Positions 48,951-60,900 of a stretch of DNA of 64,000 nt are shown one piece after another (the first letter of the stretch is position 1; each line of letters begins with the position of its first letter). Both the position numbers and the translations under genes were made by a program. The stretch is from the NCBI GenBank assembly GCA_905250025.1, contig CAJNOJ010000014.1, positions 565,624-629,623 on the forward strand. The letters run 5' to 3'. The notes under the pieces were generated by a model. It made no database searches. It had not been told where the DNA came from and saw only the letters and a list, made by a program, of their open reading frames with translations. The DNA comes from Adineta ricciae. Its lineage: Eukaryota > Rotifera > Eurotatoria > Adinetida > Adinetidae.

Positions 48951-50140
48951 CTATTTGACATGAGCACGTATTTTTTCAACGAAAGCATCGTCAAAAGATT
49001 AAAATACAACTTTTTGATCCAATGTTGGTCCTCCATGGCCATATTCATCATGTAATGATGCTTCTTGACTAAAAATAGAATTATCCAATGGTCAATCTGT
49101 TAATTCGTTTAAAATCGAGACATATATTGGACTAGTGGATGGAATTGGTCCTGGTTGACTGTTCAAAACGTCACGTATCGATTGAAATAATATCCCAGGT
49201 CGATCATTCCGGCGACTGGATCCGTTGAAATTTGAGTCGGTTCCAATACAGCTCTTCTTGATTCCGGCACAGTTTTTGCCGATTCCAGCAAGTTCCGGTG
49301 CCAAGGAAATGGTCGGAAAACGAACTTAACCAGCCGGAATCGACCGTGCCATAATAACCTGGGATGTCGAAAGGATCATCTTCAGTTTGTCGTTGATCAG
49401 AGTATAGATTGATTTGACAGAGATGTGTATTTTCTGTCGCAGAGTTCTTTTCAGATGACAGTCCGTTAATACATTCTATTTTCTTGCAATCATCACCTGT
49501 TAATTGTTATGGTAGATTATTTGAAAATAAATGTCTCTACGAATTACCTGAATCAGGTACATTTTGCACATGAGAAGTTAATTGCATTGATGAAGAAGTC
49601 TTATTGATCAGCATATTTATGTGTGTAATTAAATCACTCAACAATTTCTTCACATTTTTTTCGCCATTAAATCTAAAAGAAGATGGCAATACATATCTCG
49701 AATGAATATCTATGTTACTTGAGTTCTCGGTTGTCCAATTGAACATCTTGAGTTAAATCAAATGTGAGTCTTCTATTCAAATCGATATTATTGTTCCAAA
49801 ATTGACAACAATTTTCTTCTCGTGTTTGATTCAAAGATATTCTTCTTACTTCCATCGTTAAAACTGCTCGATTTCCATTACGTTTAAAATCTGTTCCAAT
49901 TCGATTATCATTAAAACGGAAATCAATCGAGTATTGTCGACTACGATGATGACTTGCTAATACAAGAATATCGCCAGATTTCTTACGAACAAAAAGAAAT
50001 AGGTATCCAATGCGGACAGTTCATTTTTTTCTTACTTCTGATTTATTAGCTTGAAAGTTGTTTTGTTCAAAATATGTAAATAGATGCTTTGCTAATCGTT
50101 CAAATTTATGTTGGAATTCTCATGAACTCATAATTAACAA
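48951..50140 (-). pseudogene. Decayed multi-exon gene of unknown family
   Basis: Coding-like stretches in order on the minus strand: FQHKFERLAKHLFTYFEQN, SGDILVLASHHRSRQYSID, FKRNGNRAVLTMEV, then SSFRFNGEKNVKKLLSDLI joined by a short intron to DDCKKIECINGLSSE and DDPFDIPGYYGTVDSG. A shift of frame occurs within 49200-49370. After it come GILFQSIRDVLNSQPG, SPIYVSILNELTD, a TGA, PLDNSIFSQEASLHDEYG, LDQKVVF, a TAA, and FDDAFVEKIRAHVK with a final stop at 48951. Two in-frame stops and the frame change indicate a pseudogene. I do not recognise the family. Confidence 0.55.
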
Positions 50141-50668
50141 ATCTAGAAATGAAAACATTGTCTAAGACACGAACAAAGAGATGCGTATGATAGACTATTT
50201 GCTTTTTCATTCTGATCATTTTCTTTTTGATTAAGTTATTGCGAGACATGTGTCGAAAGATATCTGATTTGATCGTTCCATCTTATGACAAATAAAATTC
50301 TTTCGTTCGTCTATTTGTGTCCATGTTGTATCGTTAAATATGTAGAAGACAGAAGTTTTCCTCTAGTGTACATCAAATGATTTCGATTCTTTTTTGATGA
50401 ATACATTTGTTTAGAAAATTCTCATCAAAGGACTTTTTCCATCGATAACAGGAAGTTGAATACGATTGACTTTTCTTCTTTATTTTACTCATTCAGTGCT
50501 GATATCAATCGATCGATGAAACCACTTTCGAAGGTGCTGATATCTAATAATGCCCACAAATAATCATTGAAATGAAGTCGATTTATTAAAAAAGCTAATT
50601 ACAATTGACTCTGTCGGCAAAATAAACAAGACAAATCTCTTTTTCAAGGAGATTTCTCCAAATATTCT
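50141..50668. other. Intergenic spacer
   Basis: 3' side of the LRR-like gene and upstream side of the decayed gene. Nothing gene-like was seen. Confidence 0.45.
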
Positions 50669-51909
50669 TCAATAATACGAAATTTTTGCAGAAGGGAAAT
50701 ATTCCTGTAAACAGTCGAAATGATTTTTCTCTCCATATAAAACTAATCGATTGATTTGAGTACAATTTATTCGTGTATCATCTCTTGTAAAATGATGTGT
50801 TATTCGTTGTAAAGATTCGTAATTGATATGAAGAATACTATTTTTAAAGGATGCTTTCGAATGAATGAGGAACTGCTCGACATAATCATCATGCACCTTC
50901 ACAATGAACAATTCATTTAGATAAGGATAGTCAATCACCGATGAATTTTCATTCTCATCAATCGATTTCGAAAGTGGTTTACACTTTTGTGGATGATCAT
51001 TTTGAACAGATAATCTCTTCAGAAATGGGAATGACTTTTGAATGGCATGAAAAAATTCATGCTCAAACGGATGTTCATCAACCAATGATATTTTGCGAAC
51101 ATTGATAAATAAGCCACCAGGGAAATGATTTGTAACAAGGTCATAATATCGAAGAAGAGATGGACAAGAATAAATCAGACATCGACCTAGTCGTTCTTTT
51201 GGAAAATAATCCACACAGGAATGAACTTGAAGATTTGAGAAGTCATCGAATGTACGTTGGATGTCTTCCGGTGATGGAAGAGTTGTTTGATAACTGGCAA
51301 ATATATAAGAACTAATCGAAAATGAAAATCGATTTAATCGTGACAGATGCCGTAGAATATCTTTCTTCAAATTGTTTCCATCGAGAAAAGTTTTCTCCTC
51401 CTGAACTGTGAAACATAAACTGAGTTCTTCAAGATGATACATTCGACGTACAAGTGGAGGAATTCTATCTTGATAATAATATGTTTCAAAACTGCATGAG
51501 ATAGATAAACGTTTTAGATTTGGTAGATCACCCTGAAACAAAAACGTGCATTTCGTTGATCACATCAAGCTTTTATCGAACTAACTCGATTTGAAATTTC
51601 ATTCGAACAATACATGTTAGCCAATTCCACATCGAGCGTATGAAGAGACGGAAAACGACCATCAAGAAAGGAAAGACAATCATCAAAGCATTGGACATTA
51701 ATCGTCAATTGTAGAAGAGTTGAAGAACGAAAATGAGTCAGTAATGGTTCATCAGTTAAACACAATCGAACAAGCTTTTGATATAATGATTGGTCAACTA
51801 TTAAAGTGGTGAGACGTTTAAATACAACGAAGATTGAATGGAATATTCTTTCTCTTGACTCGTATATTTCCTCGTTCTGCTCTTTTTCATTGAGCGAAAC
51901 AGTAAGCGT
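50669..51909 (-). CDS. F-box/LRR-like protein, N-terminus missing at contig end
   Basis: Two exons: from the contig edge (about 51900) to about 51595, and 51538-50669. The join is N R / GDLPNLKRLSIS. Repeated motifs of LRR type are visible: LLTHFRSSTLLQLTINVQ, FPSLHTLDVELAN, LPNLKRLSISCSF, MYHLEELSLCF, FPFLKRLSVQND. This resembles the very large bdelloid family of F-box-type proteins with irregular leucine-rich repeats, in which the F-box lies in the first 50 residues. That part would be to the right of 51909 and is lost at the N. A role as a ubiquitin-ligase substrate receptor is inferred only from the family. Confidence 0.6.
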
Positions 51910-51910
51910 N
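51910..51910. other. Single-N assembly junction 2
   Basis: One N joining the truncated F-box/LRR-like gene to the coding sequence of the type II membrane protein copy 2. Confidence 0.95.
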
Positions 51911-52131
51911 TTTTCGTGAATATCGCTTGATATTATCGAGGATTTCTTTCCATTTTGTCAACAAGTTTTCTTTCACTTGCTTGTTATGTTCTTTCATCTT
52001 CTTGCTGATCGATGCAAAATCTGTTGTGGTCAGTTTTTGTACAAGATCATCCGTTGAATCATAGTAGGTAATATGTGGCCATTGATAGAAATCAGAAAAG
52101 TTCAACCAGTAATGAACAGATGTTCGATCGA
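51911..52131. repeat. 221 bp contig-start duplicate of 47246-47466
   Basis: Exact partner of the tract that ends at junction 1. Confidence 0.9.
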
Positions 52132-53262
52132 CATCATTATTCGGATCGGGAACACCCGACAGCACACCAGGAATATGCGAACCTTGTGGCGTTTCCCCAA
52201 ATAGCGCTCGATCCCATGTTTTTTCGTTGACTACAGAGAATTCTAGGTGCCATTGTGTCAGAAGATCTAGTGAAGGGAATAGCAATGGAATGTTCATTCG
52301 ATATTGTTCGAATAGACTCATCACAGAAACTTGATAAGGCACATAGATAATAGCGGGATGCTTAGCTAGATCGGAATATTCATAATTAGAATAGAGTTCT
52401 CTGATTGGTACAATATCTATCCCATATTTTTTATGCAACTTCAAGGATTTTCGAATCAATGACCGAAAATAAGTATCGAATGCCGATGTATGAATTGGTG
52501 CGATTAAGAATTCTTTTCTACTTGGACTATAATCAACATTCGTATAGTCACATAAACTTGGTAGAAGTGTAGCGTTGATTCCGGTGAAATAACGAATGTA
52601 TTCCACATCATAGAGATTGTTTGCAGCAATGATATTCTTGGGATGTTTTGCAATTTGTTTGAGATTTTCATTGAGTTTCGTCCATGAAGATGGATCGAAT
52701 CTCCAGAGTTCATATCGTGTTGAGGCAATGATGATGATGGTTCGATTGAATGGTATGTAGAGTTCACACATGCCAACGGGATGAAAGCAAACGAATGCAT
52801 CGACGAGATTCATTTCGAGTTGATCTTTGTAGAATTCGTAGAATTGCATGGCAAGTTCTTTCGATGGTTGTTGTGCATTCTCTCGATTTAATATACGAAG
52901 GTGAGAAGCGCATGTTTTCGTTCGTGAACAACTATTTGAAAGACTCTTATCGAAGAATTTGACACCAAGTGGAATGAGAATAGTCTTCAGATCTCGAATA
53001 GGACTGCAATGTGAATAGAATATTCCAAAAAGTCCAATTATAATTGAACAATAACATCGACAAACCTGATGTGAAAGTCACTATTCCATATGGTAATGGA
53101 ATTTGCATAGGATTGTACATCTAGCGTTTGGATATATAATTCATCGCTAATTGTGTCCAGATACGGTCGGATAAGGATAAAAAATATTAGAATGAGTAGA
53201 ATGCTAGAATACCATCGACAAAACCAACGATAGTGGCGTCGTAGTCGACGGTAAGTACGCAT
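51911..53262 (-). CDS. Type II membrane protein of unknown family (copy 2), main part
   Basis: Exon 1 is 53262-53066 and exon 2 runs from 53003 to the N at 51910. The protein begins MRTYRRLRRHYRWFCRWY, a basic tail, then a span (SSILLILIFFILI). It follows copy 1 (23532-24906) closely: YSCSRT-like NSCSRTKTC, the identical CFHPVGMCELYIPFN segment, HPAIIYVPYQVSVMSL and IPLLFPSLDLLTQWH. Intron position and phase equal those of copy 1. Between about 52400 and 52540 it carries a segment (KLHKKYGIDIVPI) that differs from copy 1. Joined at the 221 bp overlap to 47245-47237, the total coding length is 1,299 nt (432 residues plus stop), in frame throughout, so the gene is intact in the organism. Confidence 0.72.
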
Positions 53263-53443
53263 AATTTGACGAAAAGATCAGCATTTACAAATCGAGCAAA
53301 AAAAGCATGAGAGTACGGATAAGTACAAACACATGAATGAAAAGTACAGAAAAAAAAATCAAATACAGCGACCGTAAATTTGTTGAAAAGACTTGTATGT
53401 GTATGCCAAGAAAAGTGCAATATTTTTCTTATAAATTACGTCT
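53223..53443. repeat. 221 bp contig-end duplicate of 53445-53665
   Basis: Exactly identical 221 bp immediately before the N at 53444; it contains the N-terminal codons and upstream region of the type II protein copy 2. Confidence 0.92.
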
Positions 53444-53444
53444 N
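53444..53444. other. Single-N assembly junction 3
   Basis: One N between two identical 221 bp tracts, so an unmerged contig overlap. Confidence 0.95.
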
Positions 53445-53665
53445 ACCAACGATAGTGGCGTCGTAGTCGACGGTAAGTACGCATAATTTGACGAAAAGAT
53501 CAGCATTTACAAATCGAGCAAAAAAAGCATGAGAGTACGGATAAGTACAAACACATGAATGAAAAGTACAGAAAAAAAAATCAAATACAGCGACCGTAAA
53601 TTTGTTGAAAAGACTTGTATGTGTATGCCAAGAAAAGTGCAATATTTTTCTTATAAATTACGTCT
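53445..53665. repeat. 221 bp contig-start duplicate of 53223-53443
   Basis: Exact partner of the tract before junction 3. The true genome probably has a single copy. Confidence 0.92.
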
Positions 53666-54191
53666 ACATTGAAAAGCAACTGTAATTCTTTTCTCTCACC
53701 TATCCTACGATCAACGAAAATTGTTTAAACTGTATGTCTAGTTACAAATGGTTTCTTTCGTTGTTATGACAATCCTATTGTTCCTTTTACACCAAGTCGG
53801 TTATTATTGAAGCCACCAGATACATTTTTGATTAACTTCACAATTAATTAAACAGAGTTGAGTTTCACAAATCGAATAAATGTCAACACAAAACTCTTCT
53901 CTCGCACATAACTATCGCTCAACATTTTCAGCTGGTAATCACGCAATATGTGACATTTTTGATTATTCATCTCTCAGCAGTCATGCACATGCTTTCATGA
54001 ACTCAATTCTCGACTAATCATACACGAAACATATAAACTGCACCGAACAGTAGCATCAGCATAATAAAACAGAAACGCCTATTCATCGTTTGATTCACTG
54101 ACAGATAAGCGACCTGAGTGTTCTTTACTATGTTGATGATAAGCGTTATCTTCAAAAAAACACCAAAGATGCTGCTCTCGTTCACAATCCA
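53666..54191. other. Upstream region of the decarboxylase gene
   Basis: About 530 bp, resembling 47630-48110. Probably contains the divergent promoters of the type II protein (-) and the decarboxylase (+). Confidence 0.5.
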
Positions 54192-56079
54192 ATGACTATT
54201 TCTAATGACAAGAACGTGTATGAATTAGATGATGGCTATTCTCTTTCATTGGAGAATGAGTCTGTGGAGTATCTTAAGATAGAACTTTATCGAAATCGTA
54301 CACTGATTTGCCATACTTCGCTAAATGATAATCAATGTTCAGCTATAACACATCGTTTATGCGATGGAAGAAACGAATTTTATGATTTACTCATCGATGT
54401 GCTCCGTAGTGCAAAATCTGACGTTCGTGTTCTTGATTCAAAACATTTGGAGATCACCTGCACTATACGTTTTGGCTGTCAGCAATCGTTTACAAAAGTA
54501 TGGATGTTTAAAATACAATTGGAACGCACTCTTTCAGCGGATGATGGAAAAAAAGATGATATCTCTTTGGATCCACAAGATTGGAGTGCAATTCGTTCGT
54601 TAGGTCATCGAATCATGGATGATATGGTCGATTATTTACGCGATCTTCGACTCCGACCTGCATGGCACCAAATACCATTGGAAATAAGAAAAGCCATCGC
54701 ACAAACTGATCTACCGATTTATGGTCAATCAGCATCCGACGTATACAGTGAAGTATACTCACATATACTTCCCTATCCGGTAGGTAACATTCATCCACAT
54801 TTCTGGGGTTATGTCCAAGGAACTGGCTCAGTCGTAGGTGCATTTGCTGAATTAATTAGTGGAACGATGAATACAATGTCATGGGGTGGACATCAATCGA
54901 GTATTTATATTGAACGGCAAGTTCTATCATGGTTGAAAGTACTGATGGGTTTTCCTGATGATGATACGAGTTCAGGTGTGTTAGTAAGCGGAACATCAGT
55001 AGCAACGATTATTGCATTGGCTACAGCTCGAAAGAAATTCTCGAATCGGATTATGAAAGTTTATTGTACAAAAGAAACGCATAGTTGTATCATAAGAGCA
55101 ATGGATCTATTAAACATTGGAAAAGAAAATTTGATATTTATTCCAACGAATTCCGAAAGACAAATAGATTTGAAGGTAATATGATACAAAGTATAGCATT
55201 TAATGAATGAAAGTATTATGTATTTGGTTTCAGCTATTGGAAACACTGATTGACTCACAATCATGTGGATTTATTGTTGGTAGCGCCGGTACAGTTGGCA
55301 CTGGTGCCATTGACGACTTTCAAGGTATAGCTGATATATGTATGAGAAGACAAAGTGAGCTTTGGTTTCATATCGACGGTGCTATTGGTGCAGTGGCTCG
55401 CTGTTCCAAACGTTTACGCCTATTACTCAGCGGCTTTGAACGTGCCGATTCCATTGCATTTGACTTACATAAATGGCTTTTTGTTCCGTATGAATGCGGT
55501 TGTATTCTTATACGAGACGGAAAGTTGCACAAAGCAACATTTAGTCAACCAACTGCCTCTTATTTAACATTAATGAGTGGTGGAATAACACCGAGTGAGG
55601 GCGAAGTTTTTTTTAGTGACTATGGTTTAGAATTATCACGAAATATGAAATCATTAAAAGTGTGGATGACATTGAAAACATATGGTATTGAAACATTCGG
55701 ACGAATTATGGAGCAGAATGTTGATCAAGCGAAATATTTCACTCAATTACTTCAACAACATTCAAACCGATTTCAGATCTTAGCAACAGGTCCGTTGAAT
55801 ATTGTTTGTTTCCGATATATTGCATCGGATACCGACCTCGTTGACTCGGACATACAGAATAAATTCAATAAACACCTGTTGATTACTATTCAAGAGCGTG
55901 GCATCGCAGTAGTATCACCAATTGTATTCGATAATGAGAAATTTGGCTTACGAATGTGTATTACGAATCATCGTACAAGAATGTCTGATATGGACGAATT
56001 TATGACCAAATTGATTGAACTGACGGATGAATTTTTAGATTTAGAAGAGTATTCGTGTTTGAAGAATTTAACGAAATAA
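54192..56079 (+). CDS. PLP-dependent group II decarboxylase with N-terminal extension
   Basis: Two exons (54192-55175, 55234-56079), about 610 residues. The decarboxylase part begins near LDPQDWSAIRSLGHRIMDDM (residue about 120) and has HPHFWGYVQGTGS, WGGHQSSIYIERQVLSWL, SGTSVATIIALATARKK, GSAGTVGTGAIDD, the PLP aspartate region WFHIDGAIGAVA and the Schiff-base lysine in FDLHKWLF. These are the marks of the aromatic-L-amino-acid/glutamate decarboxylase superfamily. The DLHKW loop and overall style look more like bacterial or fungal members than animal DDC, so horizontal origin is possible. The first roughly 120 residues (ELDDGYSLSLENESVEYL, FGCQQSFTKVWMFKIQ) are not part of any decarboxylase I know. 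Substrate not predictable. Confidence 0.85.
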
Positions 56080-56102
56080 AACTATAACTTCTATCGCGCG
56101 TT

Positions 56103-56391
56103 TTACTCGTGTCTACTTCCATTTACGAAATGTTTTTTTAAGTTTTCGACATGTTCATATGGCACAAAACGATGACAGGATCGAATCCATTCGGTGATCT
56201 GATTCCTCTGACTGAAGTATTCTCTTTCATATGCATCACCCGCATTTCGTATCAATAGTCTATAGATTTCATCGCGACAATCGTCCTATAATTTCACTTC
56301 ATCGAATAATGCTTCGCCAGCGAGAAAACGATCAGCAGATCGAGATAAACGTTCGTCATTGTTGCACAGCCTGTTCGGACGATCTTCATCA
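56103..56391 (-). pseudogene. Coding-like remnant with internal stop, minus strand
   Basis: A minus-strand frame reads FDEDRPNRLCNNDERLSRS and ADRFLAGEALFDEVKL, then TAG at 56286-56288, then DDCRDEIYRLLIRNAGDAYE, FSQRNQITEWIRSCHRF and HVENLKKHF to a stop at 56103. The composition is that of a real soluble helical protein on both sides of the TAG. Either a pseudogene, or the second part is a last exon (ATTATAG acceptor) whose upstream exon was not found. It overlaps the 5' side of the plus-strand gene at 56401. Family not recognised. Confidence 0.4.
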
Positions 56392-56400
56392 AAGAGGAAA

Positions 56401-57392
56401 ATGGTAAAAAGCGAGGAGAGAAGACGAGTTATCATCGGTGGAGATCAAGTAAAACTTCCAGCCACTAAAATGATTCATCTCGAACAGGGATTTGGTAACA
56501 AGATTGAAAAAGATATTAATACTAATCAACAAAATACAAACAAAGGCGGCGGCTATTCATTTCCAGGTTTACGTTACGATTTCAATCAAACAAGAAGTCC
56601 ATCTTCTACTGATTCGGCAAATTTAAAACAATTACCTAAGGACAACTGTAAATGAATGTCAAATGTCTCTATCTCACATAGCCATGCTATTATCTTTTGC
56701 TAGTGCATATAAATCCATTTGTAACTCAATCGTCTGTAGCAAAAGATGAATCCATCTCGTCTTTATCTGATCCGATATCCATACGACAACATCCTAACGA
56801 GGAGAAACCAACTATAGAAAGTGTTCAAAGTATACCAAATATTCAACCACTTGCTAAGACACTCGAGAAAACTTCTTTCAAACCTTATCAACATAAATAT
56901 ACCACGCAAACACCCGCCTATCATTATCCAAAACGTCTATCCGCTATAGAAGCACTAGCGAAAAAGTACTCACTCTCAAGTACCTCAAGAAACAGTACGG
57001 GCCTCTTCTGGTATAGTGCCAATCATCAACCAGTATGATTCTTTGCGAAAAAGATTTTCCTCACGAAAACGATTGTTTAGATGAATAGAACAATGTTGTT
57101 TTCTAAACGAAATAATATAGGAAAACAACGTAAACGAACTGATTCATCGTCCGATAGCGATGATACCTCTAGTTCATCGAATACTAGTACAACACCGATG
57201 GTCCATCAGACATCTTCAAGCTCATCAAGCAGTTCCATGCAATCGAGAAGTACAACATCGAGTTCTCAATCTGAACAACGAACAATCAAAACTATCGCAC
57301 AGTATAATTGTAATAATTATAATGAAGATGGTGATCTTATTCGAGTCGATTTGAAATCTAAGACAAGTCGAATTTCATTGTCAACAAAGTAA
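56401..57392 (+). CDS. Ser-rich unknown protein
   Basis: Three exons (56401-56647, 56704-57032, 57081-57392) in frame, about 295 residues. Starts MVKSEERRRVIIGGDQVKLP, then Gln/Asn/Ser-rich sequence, a short motif YPKRLSAIEALAKKYS, and a long Ser run (SSSDSDDTSSSSN and SSSSSSSSMQSRS) before a last stretch YNEDGDLIRVDLKSKTS. Mostly low complexity and probably disordered. No domain recognised. The ATG was chosen because the open frame upstream begins without one. Confidence 0.5.
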
Positions 57393-57991
57393 ACATAAAA
57401 TTTGCAAAATGATCGAATCTAAGATTGAATTGCAGTAGCACAACAACAACAACAACAGACGATAGTAGCAGTTCTTCATCATCAACTCAAACCACTAAAT
57501 GATAATATTTATTGTCAAAGTAATTAAACTTTCTCGAATATTCTTTGGTGTAGTGTTATGTTTCGAATGTTAGTTGAAAAACGATGAAGAATAACAATTT
57601 GTCAAATCAAATATCTAGAAGAACTCTTTTTAGTTATTTTCTAATTACAATAAAATGAAACAAATATTTACTCAGATATTTTTTGTCAGATTTTGATCAA
57701 CTTATTGTGAACTATTGGATGTCATTGTTGTCATTGTATGTTCTAATCCTTTGTATTTGAAATCTTCTCTTAAAGAGAACGAGAGCGAGCGAGCGAAAGA
57801 GAGAGAAAATGAAAAAAAACAAACAAGTCCATGTCACGGTTTCTTTGACGATCCAGGGATGCCTAACATGTATGATGTATACAAGCAGATTATTAGAGAG
57901 AAAACATAGACGTGTCGTCGTCTTTTTCTGTTTCGATACTATATAGAATTGCGCAGAAAAATTTCATCGATTCATATACTTTTTAGATAAC
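57393..57991. other. Intergenic region
   Basis: 3' UTR of the Ser-rich gene (ACAACAACAACAACAAC repeat near 57442; AATAAA-like at about 57650) and promoter side of the PIWI gene. The sequence TTTTTAG just before the ATG could be the acceptor of a 5' UTR intron. Confidence 0.5.
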
Positions 57992-60900
57992 ATGAGTGAG
58001 CGTGGCCGTGCTCGTGGTCGTGGACGAAGTCGTCCTGTTGTTCCAGGTGAAACCGGCAGTGAGCCCAGTGGTGCTGCCAGTATTTCTGCACCGACTAGCG
58101 ACGTATGCCTTTTCTAATCAGCGAAACAAAGAACAACTAATTCTTTTTTAAATCATCTTCTCAGGTACCTACTAGTACAACTTTAGCTTCATTAGTACCG
58201 ACACCGATTGCTCCAGCAACGAGTGATACGCCAACATCGGAATGGTCGACAGCCGAGGCTGTACCATCAGTCCAGCAGAGTGCCATCCGTCGTATTGGTG
58301 GTGGCGGGACGATGAGTATACCACGTGGTCGTGGTCTCGACAAATTAGCTCCACATATGGCCGGTATGTCAATTGGTGAACATCGTGAAGGTCGTTCGCG
58401 TGGTTTACCTATTCATGATGAGTCTCAATCGCGTAATGTCGATCCAACTCGAGTCAATTTTCGTGAACCTGGATCCGAAAAGAAAGGTACCTCAGGAGAT
58501 TTCATCCCTTTAATTGCAAACTATGTTCGAATCTTATCTACACCACAATGGTCACTTTATCAATATCATGTCACGTTTACACCGGATAATATTGATTCGA
58601 GAAAAACACGTCGAGAATTACTTGGTAATGTGTGATTGGTTAACTTCTTCTCGAAAGTCTTCTCGAAATTGTTTTGTAGCACAACACAAAGGTGATTTAC
58701 AAGATGTTGCTTTTGATGGGCAAACTTTGTATTCATTTAATGATCTTGGTGATGTAAGATTTATCGATCGGAACTTAAAAGAAAAATACGAGACATTTGG
58801 CATTGTAGGATCATGAGATTAAATCACATCACGAAGCTATTGGTCAAGATTTCAATATTCAATTGCACAAGGTGGCTGTTCAAGGACCTGAATCGCCAAA
58901 TTTCTTCCATTTATCGAATTTAATCATCCGAAAGTAAGTCATATTTCGAATACATGTACAGCGTTCTATTTTGGATGGATAGATTATTGGAATTAGCGGG
59001 TATGAGAATGATTGGTCGCTCCTACTACCAATTCGACAAAAAGATCGATATCGACCGATTTAGTTTAACCCTATTTCCTGGTTTCGAAACAGCTGTTAAT
59101 GTTTACGAAGGTTCTTTAATGATGAATGTCGATTTATCACACAAAGTCATCAATAATGTGAGCATTTACCAGCGTTTACAAAATATTTTCGCCCAATTTC
59201 AAGAATATAAGCTTGCGCAAGATACAGCAATGCGAGAATTGGTTGGACAAATCGTCATCACAACGTAAGAGACGAAGCATAACTCGATTGTCAACATAAT
59301 TTCGTCCTCACTCAACTAGATACAATCATAAGACGTACAAAGTAGATGATATTGCATGGGATAAAACACCACAGATAACGTTTCCAAGACGAGACGGCAA
59401 AGATGTTTCGTTAATCGATTATTATCAAGAAGTAAACAGAAAGGAATAGTAAAGATTTTTCTCCTAAAAGAATATCTGAATTTAGCGTTATCAATTACAA
59501 ATCATCGACCATACACAACCATTGTTAGTATCGAAACCGTCGCGGCGAAATCGAAGAGCAGGAATTACAGGGCCGATTTTATTGATTCCCGAATTCTGCC
59601 GAGAAACAGGTTCGATCAACTTCGTTTTGATTGGTGAAATATTTACTTAGTTTGTTTCCTTGTGTAGGTATTTCCGATTCCATGCGAAGTGATTTCAGTT
59701 TGATGAAAGAATTGGCTTCGCACACACATATCGAACCAGCACCACGTTACAAAGCATTGATGGATATGGTCAATACAATTAATACGTATGAGAGAAACAA
59801 AGATTGAACTTTGAAAATGCCATTTAAATGCGTTCGATTAGATCGCCTCGATGTCGACAATATATGACAAAATGGAATTTACGATTAGATGATAATTTAG
59901 CGGAACTCGAGGGTCGTATACTCGAGCCCGAAGTGATTAATTATAGTGATCGATCGGTCAGATATAAACAACAAGAGGCTGATTGGAGTCGTGACGGTAG
60001 GAATTAAAGAATATTTTGTCAGTTACATTGCTAAATCTCGTTTTCTTCACTAGGTCGCAGTTGTCGTCATATAAAACCGGGTAATTTAGATAAGTGGCTG
60101 GTTATTTATGAAGGAAAACAAAAACCGGTTGCTAATGATTTGATCAACACACTTTATAACGTGTGCACACCAATGGTAATTCACGCTATTTCTTTTATCA
60201 CATTGTGAATGAAAAGAATTTCATTTAGGGTATGCGAGTAGAATATCCTGAATTGTAAGCGATCTGCAGATTCCAACTGGAAATGATTCTCTTTTTTTTC
60301 TCATATGCATAGAGCTGAAATACAAAATGACCGACCGGAAACTTATTTGAAAGCATTAGAACAAAATTGTGTCAATCAACAGTACAATCTTGTTCTTTGC
60401 ATTTTGAGCAATAATCGAAAAGATCGTTACGATGCGCTGAAGAAATTCTTATGTATGGATATCGGTATTCCATCGCAAGTAAATCTTTTACCAGTACGAC
60501 GATGATCCATCCTGCATGCGTTGAATTTCGTTTCAGATGGTTTTAATGAAAACACTTACCAAGCGAGGTCAATTGATGTCAGTTGCAACCAAAATTGGCA
60601 TTCAAATCTCAGCAAAACTCGGCGGAGAAATTTGGGCCGTTCCTATTCCAGTAAATATTCGGTCGCTTCTTCTTCCTTGAAAACATATTCTACTCGTTGT
60701 CTATTCAGTCGAAAAGCTTGATGATTATTGGTATTGATTCATATCATGACAAGAAACGTAAACAAGTTTCAGTCGCTGCTTTTGTGGCTACAACAAATCC
60801 TCAATGCACTTCATACTATTCACGTATTGTTATGCAAACAACGACTCAAGAATTGGTGGATGGTATCAGTGTGTGTATTCGAGGTAAATTCAGAAGTGAA

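Noticed and set aside
47468..51909. Whole segment as a mobile element between the duplicated 221 bp tracts (target-site duplication)
   Set aside because: Duplications of 221 bp are far longer than any target-site duplication, are next to Ns, and the same length occurs at junction 3 with nothing inserted.
53187..53642. Two identical minus-strand frames (MHFSWHTHTSLFNKF...) suggesting a duplicated small gene
   Set aside because: They arise from the 221 bp contig overlap and lie in promoter DNA; a single non-coding copy is likely.
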